Of a DNA stretch of 64,000 nt, positions 1 to 12,027 are shown in pieces; position 1 is the first letter of the stretch, and each line of letters begins with the position of its first letter. Under the pieces are notes generated by a model, which searched no databases, was not told the DNA's origin, and saw nothing but the letters and a program-made list of their open reading frames with translations. Where the stretch lies: positions 162,877 through 226,876 of the forward strand of contig MNCI01011864.1 of assembly GCA_015680685.1 (NCBI GenBank), given 5' to 3'. The translations under genes and the position numbers were made by a program. This stretch comes from Gnetum montanum. Taxonomy: Eukaryota > Streptophyta > Gnetopsida > Gnetales > Gnetaceae.

Positions 1-623
1 TAAGTCTGAGGTATATGATTTTTATAGCTTTTTATGTTTTTGTCTCCTATGCTAACAAGGTGAAGGGTTGAGAAACTAATTACTAACTCTAACTAATGAA
101 CTACATCTAAATTACCTAGCGTCAGCATCCGTTCCCACTTACCATTCACACCTTGAACTAATGCAACCGTGGTTACCAAACGCTAATCGTTGCTGGGATC
201 ACCACGTGTAACACACATGCTCAAAGCGGTCATACTGAGGCACTTAAGTGGGAGAGAAGGGTTGAGAGAGAAAGCAGTAAATAACAAATAATAAATAACA
301 AGTAATAAAATCCCAATTAGCCTATTCCATGCACTGCAAGGTTTATCCAAAAAGCTCATCTTTATTGCCGTACACAAACTTGTGTTCAGGTACAATGTTT
401 GCTCGAATAAAGATCTGTTCACTTTAGGACTCCTATTGCAGCCACATGGAAAATATTCTATCTCTGGAGTGATCAATCTGCCAGAGTTTCCCTACTATTT
501 AGCCTAGGATGAGAAAACAAGGGAGAGCTGCCTCTTATTTATAAATATGACGGTGCGTGATATCGCGTATGCAATATCATGGGGGAGGATGCGATATCAT
601 GTACACAATATCACATCCCATCA
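1..623 (-). mobile_element. LTR F, Ty3/gypsy, B-type, cut by window edge
   Basis: This stretch aligns by eye with the LTRs of element B. Shared features are the phrase about trapped positions 'caaggtttatccaaaaagctc', a polyadenylation-type region around 360-420, a TATA box read on the minus strand near 536-545, and a block of GATATC-type repeats at 556-616 upstream of the TATA box in LTR orientation. It ends TCA at 623. The flank at 624 is not a polypurine tract, so this is either a solo LTR or the 5' LTR of an element extending left of the window. The far LTR terminus is outside the window. Confidence 0.75.
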
Positions 624-1080
624 CCTATACAAACCCAAGTTCCCAACCCACTTCCTTGTTTACTTCATGGTTCACCTGAGCACCTTTCATTGCAGAGTCT
701 CAGCCTCCACCAGTTTCTTCCATGTTCCAATAGTTTACAATTTTAGCTGGTTATTTTTGGGGATCTTAGATACCATATATGTCACATAATCCATTTTTTT
801 CCAACACCCCCTTTGTTCCACATGTCCCTGTGCAAACCTCATTTCCCATATTTAACCCTCATGCAAAAATATTCATAAGACCACTCCAACCCATACCATT
901 GTCCATTGCATGGCCACAAATTGCTTAACCTCAAGTGTAGCTTCCATGAGCTCTACAAGGCCTAAATCAAGCTTTTTAACTGATCTAGGACCTTACTAAG
1001 CAATTATGAAAACTCAAGGCTAGTACCACTCAAACAATAAAGGTCATAGACTTCTACTAGGATGATCCCATCAACCCTGC
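624..1080. other. Unassigned spacer
   Basis: AT-rich sequence between LTR F and a gag fragment. I see no open frame with recognisable motifs. It may be the N-terminal or 5' untranslated part of the plus-strand gag fragment that follows, but the similarity is too weak to claim. Confidence 0.3.
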
Positions 1081-1395
1081 CATTCCTCAAATAACATTAC
1101 TTGTGGGCATTCCTATCCCAAACTTCACTAAATAAAATGATGAAGGAGACCCTGACACACATCTTATCACATTTCATTTTGAGTGCCTCCTATTGCAAGC
1201 ATGTCCTCACATGATACTATGTATTTTTCCTATGTCCTTGATGGGTTATGCTTTAGACTAGTATAGAACATTACTAAGAGAGTCTATCTCCTCACATGAT
1301 GACTTAATTGCCTACTTTGTTAATAGATTCAAGTACAACTTAAAACTAGATACAACATCATACCAACTCATGAAAGTGAGGCAAGGGCCACAATA
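1081..1395 (+). pseudogene. Ty3/gypsy gag fragment, plus strand
   Basis: One frame reads through about 105 codons with stops at about two points. It carries the typical retrotransposon gag core: an N-terminal 'NDEGDPDTHL' segment, a 'GYALD-YRTL' segment where the conserved Trp codon is now a stop, then 'SHDDLIAYFVNRFKYN', and finally 'LMKVRQGP'. This is the standard order of the retrotransposon gag domain. It runs on the strand opposite to elements A and C, so it belongs to a separate insertion. It ends abruptly at about 1395, where minus-strand gag of element C begins. Confidence 0.75.
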
Positions 1396-3104
1396 TAAGA
1401 TAACATCCTTTGGGATGTTCATATTGGCATATGCACATCCTTCTTCCTCTATTTTATAATTTGCAACCTCATCAACTATTGTAACCTTATCTTTTTACTT
1501 ATAGTAATTCTTTCTTATATCCTTTCTTCTCCTTCTGTCCTTATCTTAATTCCCTTGCTCCATTTTCTCCTCCACAATCTTTAAAGCAGTTTGAAACTTC
1601 TCATCTAAAGAGTCCCACATTTTATTTATCTTAGTCGATATTTCTATGATATAATTTGGGATCAACAAAGTTTTTCTTTGTACTACTTCTACTGATATTC
1701 CTCCTTAGGACCATAGAGATGTACCTCCCTTTTGCAGATGAAGGAATCGTTGTTGTACTCTTCTATACTTTTTTTCTTTTTAAGTTCTCTTTCTTCCTTG
1801 GCTAGTTAACCAATAAGCCATTGGATCCAATGAACCCTCATTTCTGACAATATCCCTTGGCATAAATTCCAAGAACCTCTATGGTTTTGTTTCTAAGTCC
1901 ATCTATCACATGGAAAAGCTAGTCCCTTTGAAAGAAATCATGGGTTGGACATCCCTTTAAAAAAATCATGGGTTGGCATCAGTGCAAAAGAGAGTAATAC
2001 CTACCCAAGTAACATCAAGGGAATCATGATTGCCTTGTTTCTACCCTTGGATTTGTTTTCTCAAATTAGACACTCTAGAGTAAATTTTATATTTATTGTT
2101 GAATAGCTCCAACATTATACTCCATCTATGAATAAATTTTGGCTCCAAAGATGAGTACCAACTTTAAGCTTCTTTGATAAGTATCCTAGAAAATAATTTA
2201 AATTTTTGCCATCCATTTTCAATGTTCTATAAAGCACAAACATCATGAAATGCTTGCAAATAATGTTTTGAATTAACATTATATTCTAAATCAAACTTAG
2301 GGATGTTGTTTATATAAGCCATCTTATGCAACTATCCCTTTGATGCCTAGTGGAAATATAAACTACCTCTAAAATGTTTATCATGTTTTTCATATCAAGC
2401 AGTGGCTCATCATAGTTATCATACTGATGGTGGCTCCTATCATGACCATGTCTCCTATGAATGGCCTACTATGCCTTATTTCCAAATGATGACCCCCTCT
2501 TCTTGTTGCTATCTATGCTTTCTCCATCCATCTCTACAATGTGATCTTTTGTCATCTCCATCTTGGCCTCAATCATTTCTCCTTTGTTCTCTATCACATT
2601 ATCCCCTGTTAGAGTTTGATGATGAGAAGGTTGATGAGGGTGGGAGATAAGGAGAGTTGTTTGGCTTACCCTCATTCTCTGGTCCCTTTGTTGTTCTCTT
2701 GATGAATAGTTAGGGAACCTTGGTGTTGAGGTTCCCCTAGTTCTAAAACTAGTTCTCTTCTTACCTTAGTTGTTTACCAAGGTTGAACATAATCATTGAT
2801 GAGTTATGTCATCCTCACTAAAGGGAGGAGGACCTTGGTGATGAGAGTGCCCTGATGGAAATTCTAGATTCTCCTTTTTTAATTGTGAAAATATTAAGAT
2901 TAGGACCTTTTTCTCCTTAAAGGCTTTATGGTATGCCTCCATGAGTTGATCTTTTCTGAGTTGGACCTCTGTTGGTTGGTAGTTTCTAGAAAGGTGCTCC
3001 TTCACTTGGTAATATGGGGCTACTAGTTCAAGCCCTAGTTTCATGAGAGCTGTCATGAATATTCAAGGAATAAAATGATTTGAAGGCAACATAATGTTGC
3101 CTTC
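1396..3104 (-). pseudogene. Element C gag, C-terminal part
   Basis: On the minus strand this resembles the gag regions of elements A, B and D. Near 1400-1440 is a zinc-knuckle remnant with the signature Y-E-H-P-K-G-C, and around 2200-2300 is the segment matching the 'FHDVCALQNIENKW' part of D gag. Frame breaks and stops are frequent. At 3104 the sequence is interrupted by element A; the N-terminal gag of C continues at 16405. No pol or 3' LTR of C is visible below 1396, so the rest of C has been lost or lies elsewhere. Confidence 0.65.
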
Positions 3105-3995
3105 TGATGAGCAGCAAGGTACCCCTATGCCCAACCATATGAATCACAAAGCATTCATGCCCTATCCAGTCGAATTCCATAGACTATCATTTCTAGTGCA
3201 CTAGTTCTTTAAGAAGTGAATCCTGCCTTAAGGTCAATCATTATCTTCCCAATTACACTTGTGACGTACATTGGTATGGTTAAGTGTAATTGACGCATCT
3301 GATTTTTATTATTTTTTTGTTTTATAGTTTGGTGTTCAAAATGTAGATAAAAGAAATTGGATTAACTAATCTAGATTAACAAATTAACTAGAATTTAAGT
3401 ATTCCTAACATAAGCATCTGATTCCACTTTCCGTACACATCTTGAACCCACATATCCACTACTAAGTGATTAAGTGTTACGCTACTGGACATACCAAGCA
3501 ATAACGCTACTGGGATTATTAAGTGAATACATGTTATGCTCAAAGAAGTCATACTTATGTGTGTAATCTACCTTGCTTAATTACTCCATTAACTTAATTA
3601 TTAGAAACATTTAATAAATAATCAAAAATATTAAATAAATAATTGAAAACATTGAATGCATAAAAAAATTTTAATCTATCCAGAATGTTGCAAGGTTTAC
3701 TAGAAAACTCATCTTTATTGCTACACACACTTGTACTCAGGTATAACAATGCTCGAATAACGATCCCTACACTTAATCACTCCTACTATGGGCACTTGGG
3801 AGGAAAATTGTAACTTTTAAAATGGCAAATATTGCAAGAGCTTCACTGCTAAAAATCTCTAATTAGCATAAATGTGGTTGGTAGGCACATATTTATAGTC
3901 GAAAATAGACACTATGTCAACAGGGCCTTGCCGACGTATGATATGATGCATCGACAAGGCCTCGTTAATGCAACCAACCAAACTACAACTCATCA
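3105..3995 (-). repeat. Element A 3' LTR
   Basis: 891 bp, beginning TGATGAGCAG and ending CTCATCA on the plus strand. It aligns along its length with 15531-16404. A TATA box (TATAAATA, minus strand) lies near 3889-3896, with the family repeat block (catcgacaaggcctc type) at about 3920-3975, upstream in LTR orientation. The interior side is followed by a polypurine tract. Confidence 0.88.
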
Positions 3996-4005
3996 TACCC
4001 CCATG
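3996..4005 (-). other. Polypurine tract of element A
   Basis: Minus-strand CATGGGGGTA immediately inside the 3' LTR. This is the expected second-strand priming site; element D has a matching CATGGGGATA at 44284-44293. Confidence 0.7.
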
Positions 4006-4209
4006 ATCGAATGAAAACTCATCCTTGAGTTCTATTACAAAATTAAGAAGGTATGAGATTATTGACTAACTTTTCTTAAATAAAATAAATTGATAACTTG
4101 ACAAAAAATGGAGTGCTTGAGTGTATAGATTGATACATTATAAAAAAATGATAGTGTTCAGGACACAAAATTGAACACCATGACACAACTCTTCAAAACT
4201 AGATAGCAT

Positions 4210-7080
4210 GTTCCTTAATGGCATGAAGTTGGGTGGAGAAGATCAGATGGTCCCAAGTAGTGTTGGCTCCTAAGGTTCCAAGGAACCTTCACCGGCTTCA
4301 TGCACAAGTGGCAATTAAGGTGGCTATAGCTATCTTGCTACTACTACAACTTCAAGCAAGAGGTAGAAAGCATCCAGTAGTGCTTTCATTTTCTCCTCCT
4401 TGCTTCTAGGATCGTGCACTATCCATGCAACTTCATTGATGTGGGTCGGAACGAGCACATCCCAAGAACACAGGATTACTTGAAATAGCTCCTTCATATT
4501 TATGAATCAGGTAGCAAACTATTTTCATTCAATGTTGAACACTCTGACTATGTCCTTTAGCTCCTGGTAGTCATTCATCCATCTAGATACATTCTCAACA
4601 ATTGATTATGGATCTCTAAATCATGCTTTGAGAACTTCGAGTTTAGTGTTTGTAGTCTCAAGCTTCTATATGGTGTCTTTATGGTTCTTGAACTCAACCT
4701 CGTATAACAAATACGAGCTAGCCACTTGCTTTTCCAACTCTAACTATAGTTGTCTAGTAGTTAGCATTGCTAGATTTTCATATTGAAGATTGGCCAACTA
4801 CATATATTCTATCATTTCTTCGATTTGCAACTTCTTTAAGTAGATCTCTACTTTGCTGTAGGCCTCGATCCCATCAAAAATGGGTTGCCACATTTCTCTT
4901 CCCAATTGGAGTTGCTGGAGGGCTTCATTCACTTTCGCCTTCATCATCTAAATGTGTTTTTCATTAACTTCCTTTTGCAGGCCAACCTAGTCTTTGTAGT
5001 GATCCTTCACTTTTTCAAACTTTAAAGCCTCATTCTTCCAAGTTGCAATCTAGATGGCAGATTTCTGGCACAAGGCATGCACTTTCTCCATTAACAGATT
5101 TTTATTTTCTATGGGCAATCTCCTTAATTCTATGTCCACCCTAACAAGATTTTCCTATTGTTGATGAATAAATTCCTACATTTGGTCCTTTTAAGCATCA
5201 ACATTTCATAGGCAATAATTTTGTGTTGTCAGGGTCTCATTCTCCTAGCACATTTGCATCAAGTCCTTCTGAATTGCATACATTTTTGCTTTTTCCATGG
5301 ACTGGTTGAAGATGGGTGTAATTGTCTCCTTCTTAGCCTTCTGAAATCATTCTTGAATTTGTTTGAAAGCTTCATCTCTTTTTATTGCTAGGTTAAGAAT
5401 CGTAAGATTTGCAAGTTAGGCACATAGTTTGGCAACCTCCATGGCCAAGTGCTGATTTTTTTCTTGGATGTTTCAAGTTGCCCCTCCAAAATAATGCATT
5501 TGCCCCTTGCATTCAACAACTCCGACTAGGTTTCAATGATGTCTTCTAGAAAATCAAATATGTCTGGAATTAGTTACCCAATTCCACTAGTCATTCTAGC
5601 AATTCTTCATGCTAGGTTGTGTTTAATTTTCCACTAACCATGCCTATAGACATCTACAAGTCTTGAAGTGCAGATACATCTAGTACAGATGTTGTGGATG
5701 CATTTAATGCTTTAGTGACATGGTCAACAACCACTTTAGGCACTGTTTCCTACCCTTGTTGTTGCATCACCAAGACAGTTGCCTCTTTGCCTTCCTCCAA
5801 ATGCACCAAAAAGGTAGTGGCATTCCCAGAGATTTCTGGGAATAAATGGTATTGAGATAATGACACTGTCACCTCTCAAGCATTGGGATCTGACCTTATA
5901 GACAACTATGTTTATTGGGTAGAGAAAATTGGACCATTCCTCTCCATTTGGCTAATTTTTCAGGCCACCTCTCTAAGGTGACTCATTACTAGTCAGTATA
6001 CAAATGGTTCTGCACCACTTGTTCCTTCACATTGCTCTTATTTGCTCAAGGGCTATTCTCAAATTTTGTGTAGATGCTCAATGGCTATGTGGGCCTTTGG
6101 CATTGTTTCTTGAGTGGGTGGTGGTGGTAGCTACTCCTCTTCTTAGGTTGTTATTGGCATCTTATCCCTCATGATTTCTGACCATGAGGCCAAAGGAGCA
6201 TGCCTAATGGTATCGTTGGAGTAGCGAACGATGCCTGCCCTTTTGCAAAGTTTCCAAATGAGGCACAAAAAGGGCAAGGTCTTTCTTCCAAGTTCATTTT
6301 CCTTGAAATGTTTTTCGATCTCTAAGTAGATCAATTGTGGAAGGTTGACAGGAAATTTCCTACTTAGAGCAATGCATGCTCAGGTAGAGAAGGTGGTCAC
6401 CTTGCTTGGCCTCATCGTTGGATTGAGGTGATAGGTTGCAGTTTTGAAACAAATTTGCTTCGTCGATGTGAGCGCATTATACTCCTTACAATCAACCCCA
6501 TAGTGTCGTTGGGTCCACTCCCTCTTGGCCTTAAATCATCTTTCATGGACAATTTTGCCAACTGTGTTCCAGTGTTAGGCAACCCAAGTACCTGTGCGAT
6601 AGCTTCTACCAAGTAGGACACTTGAATGTCCTTAATTTTGACAATGGACCCTGGCCTTTTATTACTCTAGAAGCGATATGTCTCTCCCATGTAACATTCC
6701 CAACTAGATATGATTACTAGCCATATGGGAGAGGTTTGCAATTAAGTCTTGACATCTACTAGAGCTTTCTAAAGGAATGGCCTAAAGTTGATCTCTTGAA
6801 TAATTGATCATTGGATCTCTTGGGACCTGATGATATCTAGGCAGGCTTGAGTCAAAGTGACCTTAAGCCTTGGCACAGGTCCAAGCACTTCTCCTTGTTG
6901 TGATTGTTAAGTCAACACTTCTTCTTCTAGAATCTGTTGAACAGATTCGACTTCAGGCTCCTCAAAAATAGGTCTCATTTCATGGGTTGCTTCTAGCAGT
7001 TCTTGGACTTTTTCTTATTGGCCCCTTCTAGCACTAGGCCACTTCCCCCATGGTTGAGAGGGTTTCCCTTCTTACAAACA
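4210..7080 (-). pseudogene. Element A accessory ORF (plant-transposon-protein domain plus coiled coil)
   Basis: A long decayed frame between integrase and 3' LTR; both ends are approximate. The N-terminal half matches the accessory ORF of element B: 'CYMGETYRF', then a region around 6412-6621, then 'LPQLIYLEIEKHF' and 'LPFLCLIWKLCKRAGI' at 6143-6360. The last block resembles the putative plant transposon protein family (Transposase_32 type), which I name from memory of its 'FPSLI..LC..AGV' signature. The C-terminal half (about 4.2-6.0 kb) is rich in Lys, Glu, Gln and Leu codons, like the coiled coil in B. There is a frameshift near 6412-6430 and many in-frame stops. A candidate promoter lies about 480 bp upstream. 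Confidence 0.6.
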
Positions 7081-9060
7081 TTTCTATTTTGGTGTCATTT
7101 ATAATCACAATGAGACCATGGATTAGCAATCATTGTGTAATTTAAATCAATTAGGGTACCTTTATCTCTTAAGGATAGTTACACTTGGCTAAGTTGTGAT
7201 TATGGCTAATTTAGTTATTTCAATTATTATTTATTTATGTGTTATCATTAATAAATCATCCCCAAGGTTGTTGGAAGGGTTAATTGTCAAAAAAAAGTTG
7301 ATGTTTAACTGTTATTAAGGTTATTCACCCTTTGGGGGAGTTAGAAAAATTTTCATTGAAAACCTTAAGGTTTGTGGTTCCCACGATAAAGATCTTACCT
7401 ACGGTAAGTGCAGGATTGAAAAATGAAGTGATTTGGACAAACAGTTTGGAAGTTATGAACTCTGGAAGGTTTTGGGCTTTGAAAAATTACAAAAAATCCC
7501 AATGTGTTATAAGCAAATGACAAAAAATTGTAAAGTGTTTAGCGGTATATATAGGATTTTTAGGTTGCATCGACAAGGCCTCATCAATAAGGCCTCATTG
7601 ACGTAGCTATTGACCATCGTTGACTTCGATCAAACTAGCAAATTATGAAGAGTTTTTGAGTGAAATTGATCTCAAACGAAATCTCAAAAGGCCAAGAATA
7701 GTATGAAAACATGAGAAGAGGGTTTTGAAGCTCATAAATTTTGAAAAATGAAGAAAATTAATTTGGGAGATGAATGAGGTAAAAGGTTAAGGAGCATTGA
7801 GCAGAATACCAAATGGAATATGCGAAAGACAGGATTGTGGCAATGTCAAAGGTAAGAGACCTTAACTAACTAGACTAAGAGATATGCAAGTGGGTCCTCC
7901 CCATAGTAGGCTCATGCCCTTTTTACCCTTACATAACCTCAATTGGATAGTCCATGGGCCCCACAATCAATCTAATGGCATGACAAGTTAGTGACCAACC
8001 AGGAAGAATCTACCTAAGAATCCAAACATCTCAAACCAAGACATAGAGCATAACATAGAACATGGCAGTGAGGTGAGTTATGGCAACATGGATGGATGAT
8101 AGAGGAGGTGGAATGGAGGTCCAAATTAAGGTCATAAGAAGTTTATTGTGCAATTCATGTTTAAAATGACCCAAGAAGATCCATCCTTAGTTCAGATCAA
8201 AACCACCCACTTTCAGTGACTTTGCATCACCACTCTAAGATTGATCCATCCACTCAAGACGCAAGAGTGCTTCCACAAGACAACCACCATTTCACAAAGA
8301 GAAGAAAGAGAAGTAGGAAGTACAAGAGAGAGAGCCTTAGTTAGAGGGGACCTTCAAGCATAGGTGCATGTCAGTCGAGTCCCATAACCAGTGCTTGTAG
8401 CCCATTTATTTGTCCAAGGGATGTGCTTTGAATTCCCATTGTTTTCTTCTTTTTCTTTTTTTTTCTTTTTTTTGAAATGGAAACCACACCATGCAAGGAC
8501 TTATTCATGTCTAAGGGACATGCTTTGAATTCCCATTATTTTTTTCCTTTTTTTAATGGGAATCACACCATGCAAAGACTCTATTTGACTTCCTATTAGT
8601 GGGTTGGTATGCAACGATAAGAAGTCCGTGAAAAACACTTAGGCACTCAAGTGAGTAGAAGAGTACAAAGAGTATTGAGTCCCCTTGAAGTCACACCCTT
8701 CGCAAACCTATGAATCCTTCCTAATTCTGGAACTACCAAGGTTACTAATTGATTAAAAATTTCTTTAATGGAAGGGACCTCAAATTTCCAAAAAAAAAAA
8801 ATCATAGAGTGCATTGGATGGGTAGATGACATGGACTCATTGCCTATTCCATGCAAAAATAACCCATGTCAAAGTCATTAGACATCAAAATTTAGAAATA
8901 GAAACCAGACATTGACAATCACAACATTAAGCACAAACCATCATTGGTAAACAGTAACAGTGGCACTATGTCCTGTGACAATAAGGTAGTTTTATTAGCA
9001 AAACTAAGAAAATATCACACTTGAATCAAAACAAAACAAAGTAAAACATATAAGAAAGTG
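7081..9060 (-). other. Element A spacer between integrase and accessory ORF
   Basis: About 2 kb without an open frame. It shares phrases with the spacers of B (about 24.1-24.9 kb) and D (42.3-43.7 kb), for example the 'cccttgaagtcacaccc' phrase near 8678 and the 'gaggacccac' phrase near 7895. It contains poly-T/poly-A runs near 8449-8475 and 8790-8800. The interior promoter-like block lies at its accessory-ORF end. Confidence 0.6.
7545..7606 (-). promoter_or_regulatory. Interior LTR-like promoter upstream of accessory ORF (A)
   Basis: On the minus strand, TATATATA (7546-7553) follows a repeat block at 7566-7605 containing gcatcgacaaggcc and its near-copies. The same block and spacing to a TATA box occur in the U3 of this element's own LTRs (about 3920-3975 and 16311-16386). 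It lies roughly 0.5 kb upstream of the accessory ORF. Promoter function is inferred from this resemblance only. Confidence 0.5.
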
Positions 9061-9068
9061 TAAAATAA

Positions 9069-10530
9069 TTAAGAAAGGATCAAAGGTATTAACAATGATG
9101 TAAAATTATAAAGAATTTTGAAAATCAAAAAATTGTAAAATAAATAACTTGTAAAATCAAAACTATGAAAAACAAAAAGTAGAAAAACTAAGAAGCCATA
9201 TTGATGATTAGCATGGATGGTCGTCTCCCCCATGACTGAGTTGGAAGGAGGAGATCCAAAAATAGAACATGGTTGTCCATCTGTCAAGGTGATAATTACA
9301 CTAGCCTGTCTAGATTCAAGGAAAGGCTTTACTTGTTGAATGTTGACCAACTGCATTTTATTTGGGATTTTAGGCTTGTAGATCAACATGGTCCTAGAGG
9401 GAAAGGTTTGATCAATTTTATAAGGTTCCTCCCACAATGTTTGAAATTTTTCCTTTTGGGGTACATGTGTGGGGTTCTAATAGAGAACCTTACCTCCTAG
9501 TTGAAGTTTTATTTTCCTAATTCTAAGATCATGATGTTGCTTGTTGAATGCTTTGTTCGCCTTATTTAAGGATAAGGTTACTAATAGATTTTCATCTAGC
9601 ACATTCAAGTTGATCAATCTTTCTTTCTGTGCTAGACTTAGGTCAAGATTTAGATCATAGGCTGTTGAGAATGTACAAAGCTCAGACTAAATCAAGAGCA
9701 TTAGAAGTTTCGCGTACACTAACTCATATGGAGAATAGCCAATAGGAAGTTTCCAAGTTGAACGATAAGCCCAGAGAGCATCATCAAGTTTGGTGCTCCA
9801 ATCCTTCTTATATTTTCTAATGGTCCACGTTAGTATTTTTGTGATCTCCCAGTTAGTTACCTCTACTTGACCATTTGCTTGGGGATGGTAAGGTGTTGTT
9901 AATTTATGTTCAACCCCAAAGCTTTGCATTAACTTTCTAAAAGTGGCACTTGTGAAATCAATTTCATTATTAGAAATTAGTGAACGTGGCACCCCAAACC
10001 TGTTTATAATATTTTGTTATATAAATTTGGTAGCAATGGATGATGTATAATTAGTAACGACTGTTGCTTTTGCCCATTTTGTGCAATAGTCAAATACTAC
10101 TATAATATATGCCTTCACATTGGACATGGGTGTGATAGGCCCCATAAAGTCAACAACCCATATATCAAAAGGTTCCAGTGGTTGAATCCCATGTTGAGGA
10201 CCTTCTATGTGAGTGTTCATCCACCCGTCTCATTAACAATGTTCACAAGATTTGACAAACTAACGGGCATCCCTAAAGATTATAAGCCAATAGTATCCTG
10301 CCATCAGGATTTTTATGACCATGTGTTTCCGTGCATAGTGGCCTCCACAAGGTCCTTCATGAGCATCCTAGAGAATGTGCAGTTAATCTTCATCAAGGAC
10401 ACACCAATGGATCAAGCCATCAACACACACCTTGTAGAGGTGTCAATTTATTTCCATGAAGTATTTGACCTGATGAAGAAATTGTTTTTCTTTCTAAAAT
10501 CCAAATCTTGTGGCATCTCCTGAGTGAGAA
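9069..10530 (-). pseudogene. Element A integrase
   Basis: Minus-strand pieces give, in order, the catalytic-core start 'VVDFMGPITPM' (10017-10220), then 'SNNEIDF', 'HPQANGQVEVTN' and 'DDALWAYRS' (9687-9992), then the C-terminal region ending near 9069. Retroviral-type integrases cut and join DNA using a D,D-35-E triad. The first Asp (VVDFMG) and the Glu (QVEVTN) are present, but the second Asp position reads Asn (S-N-N, where the family has S-D-N). The C-terminal tail 'PPSNSVMGE' is shared with element D. Stops split the frame, so it cannot make a working enzyme. Confidence 0.85.
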
Positions 10531-11960
10531 GATAGGTGAGGATACCATTAAACCATGTTGCTTTTGTAGCCATTTGTTCATTTATTGCTTCTATAAAGAG
10601 GAGTTCAAATAGAAACTGATTAGAGAGTGGGGACTCCTTCTCTTTATTATCTTATCTTAAGTGAGAGAGGTGGTTAGCAACCACATTCATGATCCCTTTT
10701 TGATCTACCATCATGAGATCGAATTCCTACAAGATCACAAGCCACAGTATGACACGAGGGCTCACCATCAACTTATTCATGGGGAAGCAGATTACACCAT
10801 GGTCTATGTGCACAAATACTTTGTAGCCAAGCACACAGTGCCTAAACTTTTCCAGAGCATACACCATTGCCATTAGTTCCTTTTCTATGATGGTGTAATT
10901 TAACTATGCTAGCACAATTCTTTGCCTTGCATAGTGGATGTAATATGGACATTTCTTATCATCCATCTGCATGAGCACTGGTTCCAAGGCATAGTTAGAT
11001 GCATTTTTCATGATGTGAAAGGGTCTAAACTAGTCTAGTGCTCATAGGATTGATGTTTTTATGAGTTTATCTTTTTTAACTGTTGGAATGTGTATTCACA
11101 TTCCTTGGTCTAGATGAAAGGTGCATACTTCTTTGTAAGCTCTACCAACAGTTTTATAATCTTAGAGAAATTTTCTATGAATTTCCTATAGTAGCCAGTG
11201 TATCCAAGGAATGACCAAACATTTTTAACAATCTCTGGTGGGCATGTTATTCCTTAGATGACCCTTATCTTTTTTGGGTCTACCTCAATCCCTACTTGAG
11301 TGATTCTATACCCCAATACAATGCCTTCTTGGATCATGAGATGGGTCTTTTGCTAGTTGAGCCATAGATTTGTTTCAACACATCTCTTTAATACTTGCTC
11401 AAGGTCATCCAAGGCTTACTCAAATGTAGCTCCATAGGTGGAAAAGTCATCCATGAAAACTTTTACATCACTACCAATTTGCTATTGGACCAAGAGTTGA
11501 AATGTTGCAGAGGCATTACATAGACCAAATGACATCTTACAATATGTAAAAGTTCCCCATGGACTTGTGAATTTTGTCTTGGCCTTATCTTTAAGTGCGA
11601 TTTGGATTTGGTTATAGCCACTATAACCATCCAAGAAGCTACAATAACAATGCCCAGATATGGTGTCTAACACTCGATCCACAAATGGCAAAGAAAAATG
11701 ATCTTTAAATGTTGTCATATTCAATAGCCTAAAGTTGATGTAGACCCACCATTTTCCACTCTTCTTCAGCACAATTACAAGTGGGCTAACCCACTCACTA
11801 TCCATGATGGGATAGATGAACCCCGCCTTGAGGAGTTGTTCAATTTCCTCTTTGACAATCTACTTCAATTTGGGGTTCAACCACCTCTGCGACTGCCTTC
11901 TAGGCTTCATGGCCAAGTCAGTATAAATGCAATGCTAGCATATCCTTGGATCAATTCCTG
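10531..11960 (-). pseudogene. Element A reverse transcriptase and RNase H
   Basis: The best piece (11482-11805) carries 'DSEWVSPLVIV', 'FLDGYSGYNQI' and 'MSFGLCNASATFQ', hallmarks of Ty3/gypsy reverse transcriptase. Just downstream, past a stop at about 11480, the active-site box reads F-M-D-D-F at about 11448. RNase H should follow at about 10.6-11.0 kb and is only traceable by similarity to element D. Frame breaks are frequent. The order after protease and before integrase is typical of Ty3/gypsy. Confidence 0.8.
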
Positions 11961-12027
11961 TTAGCTTTGGATATGACCAAGCAAAGGCTCTTGGCCACTT
12001 CTTAACTACCTTCAACAACTTTTCTTT

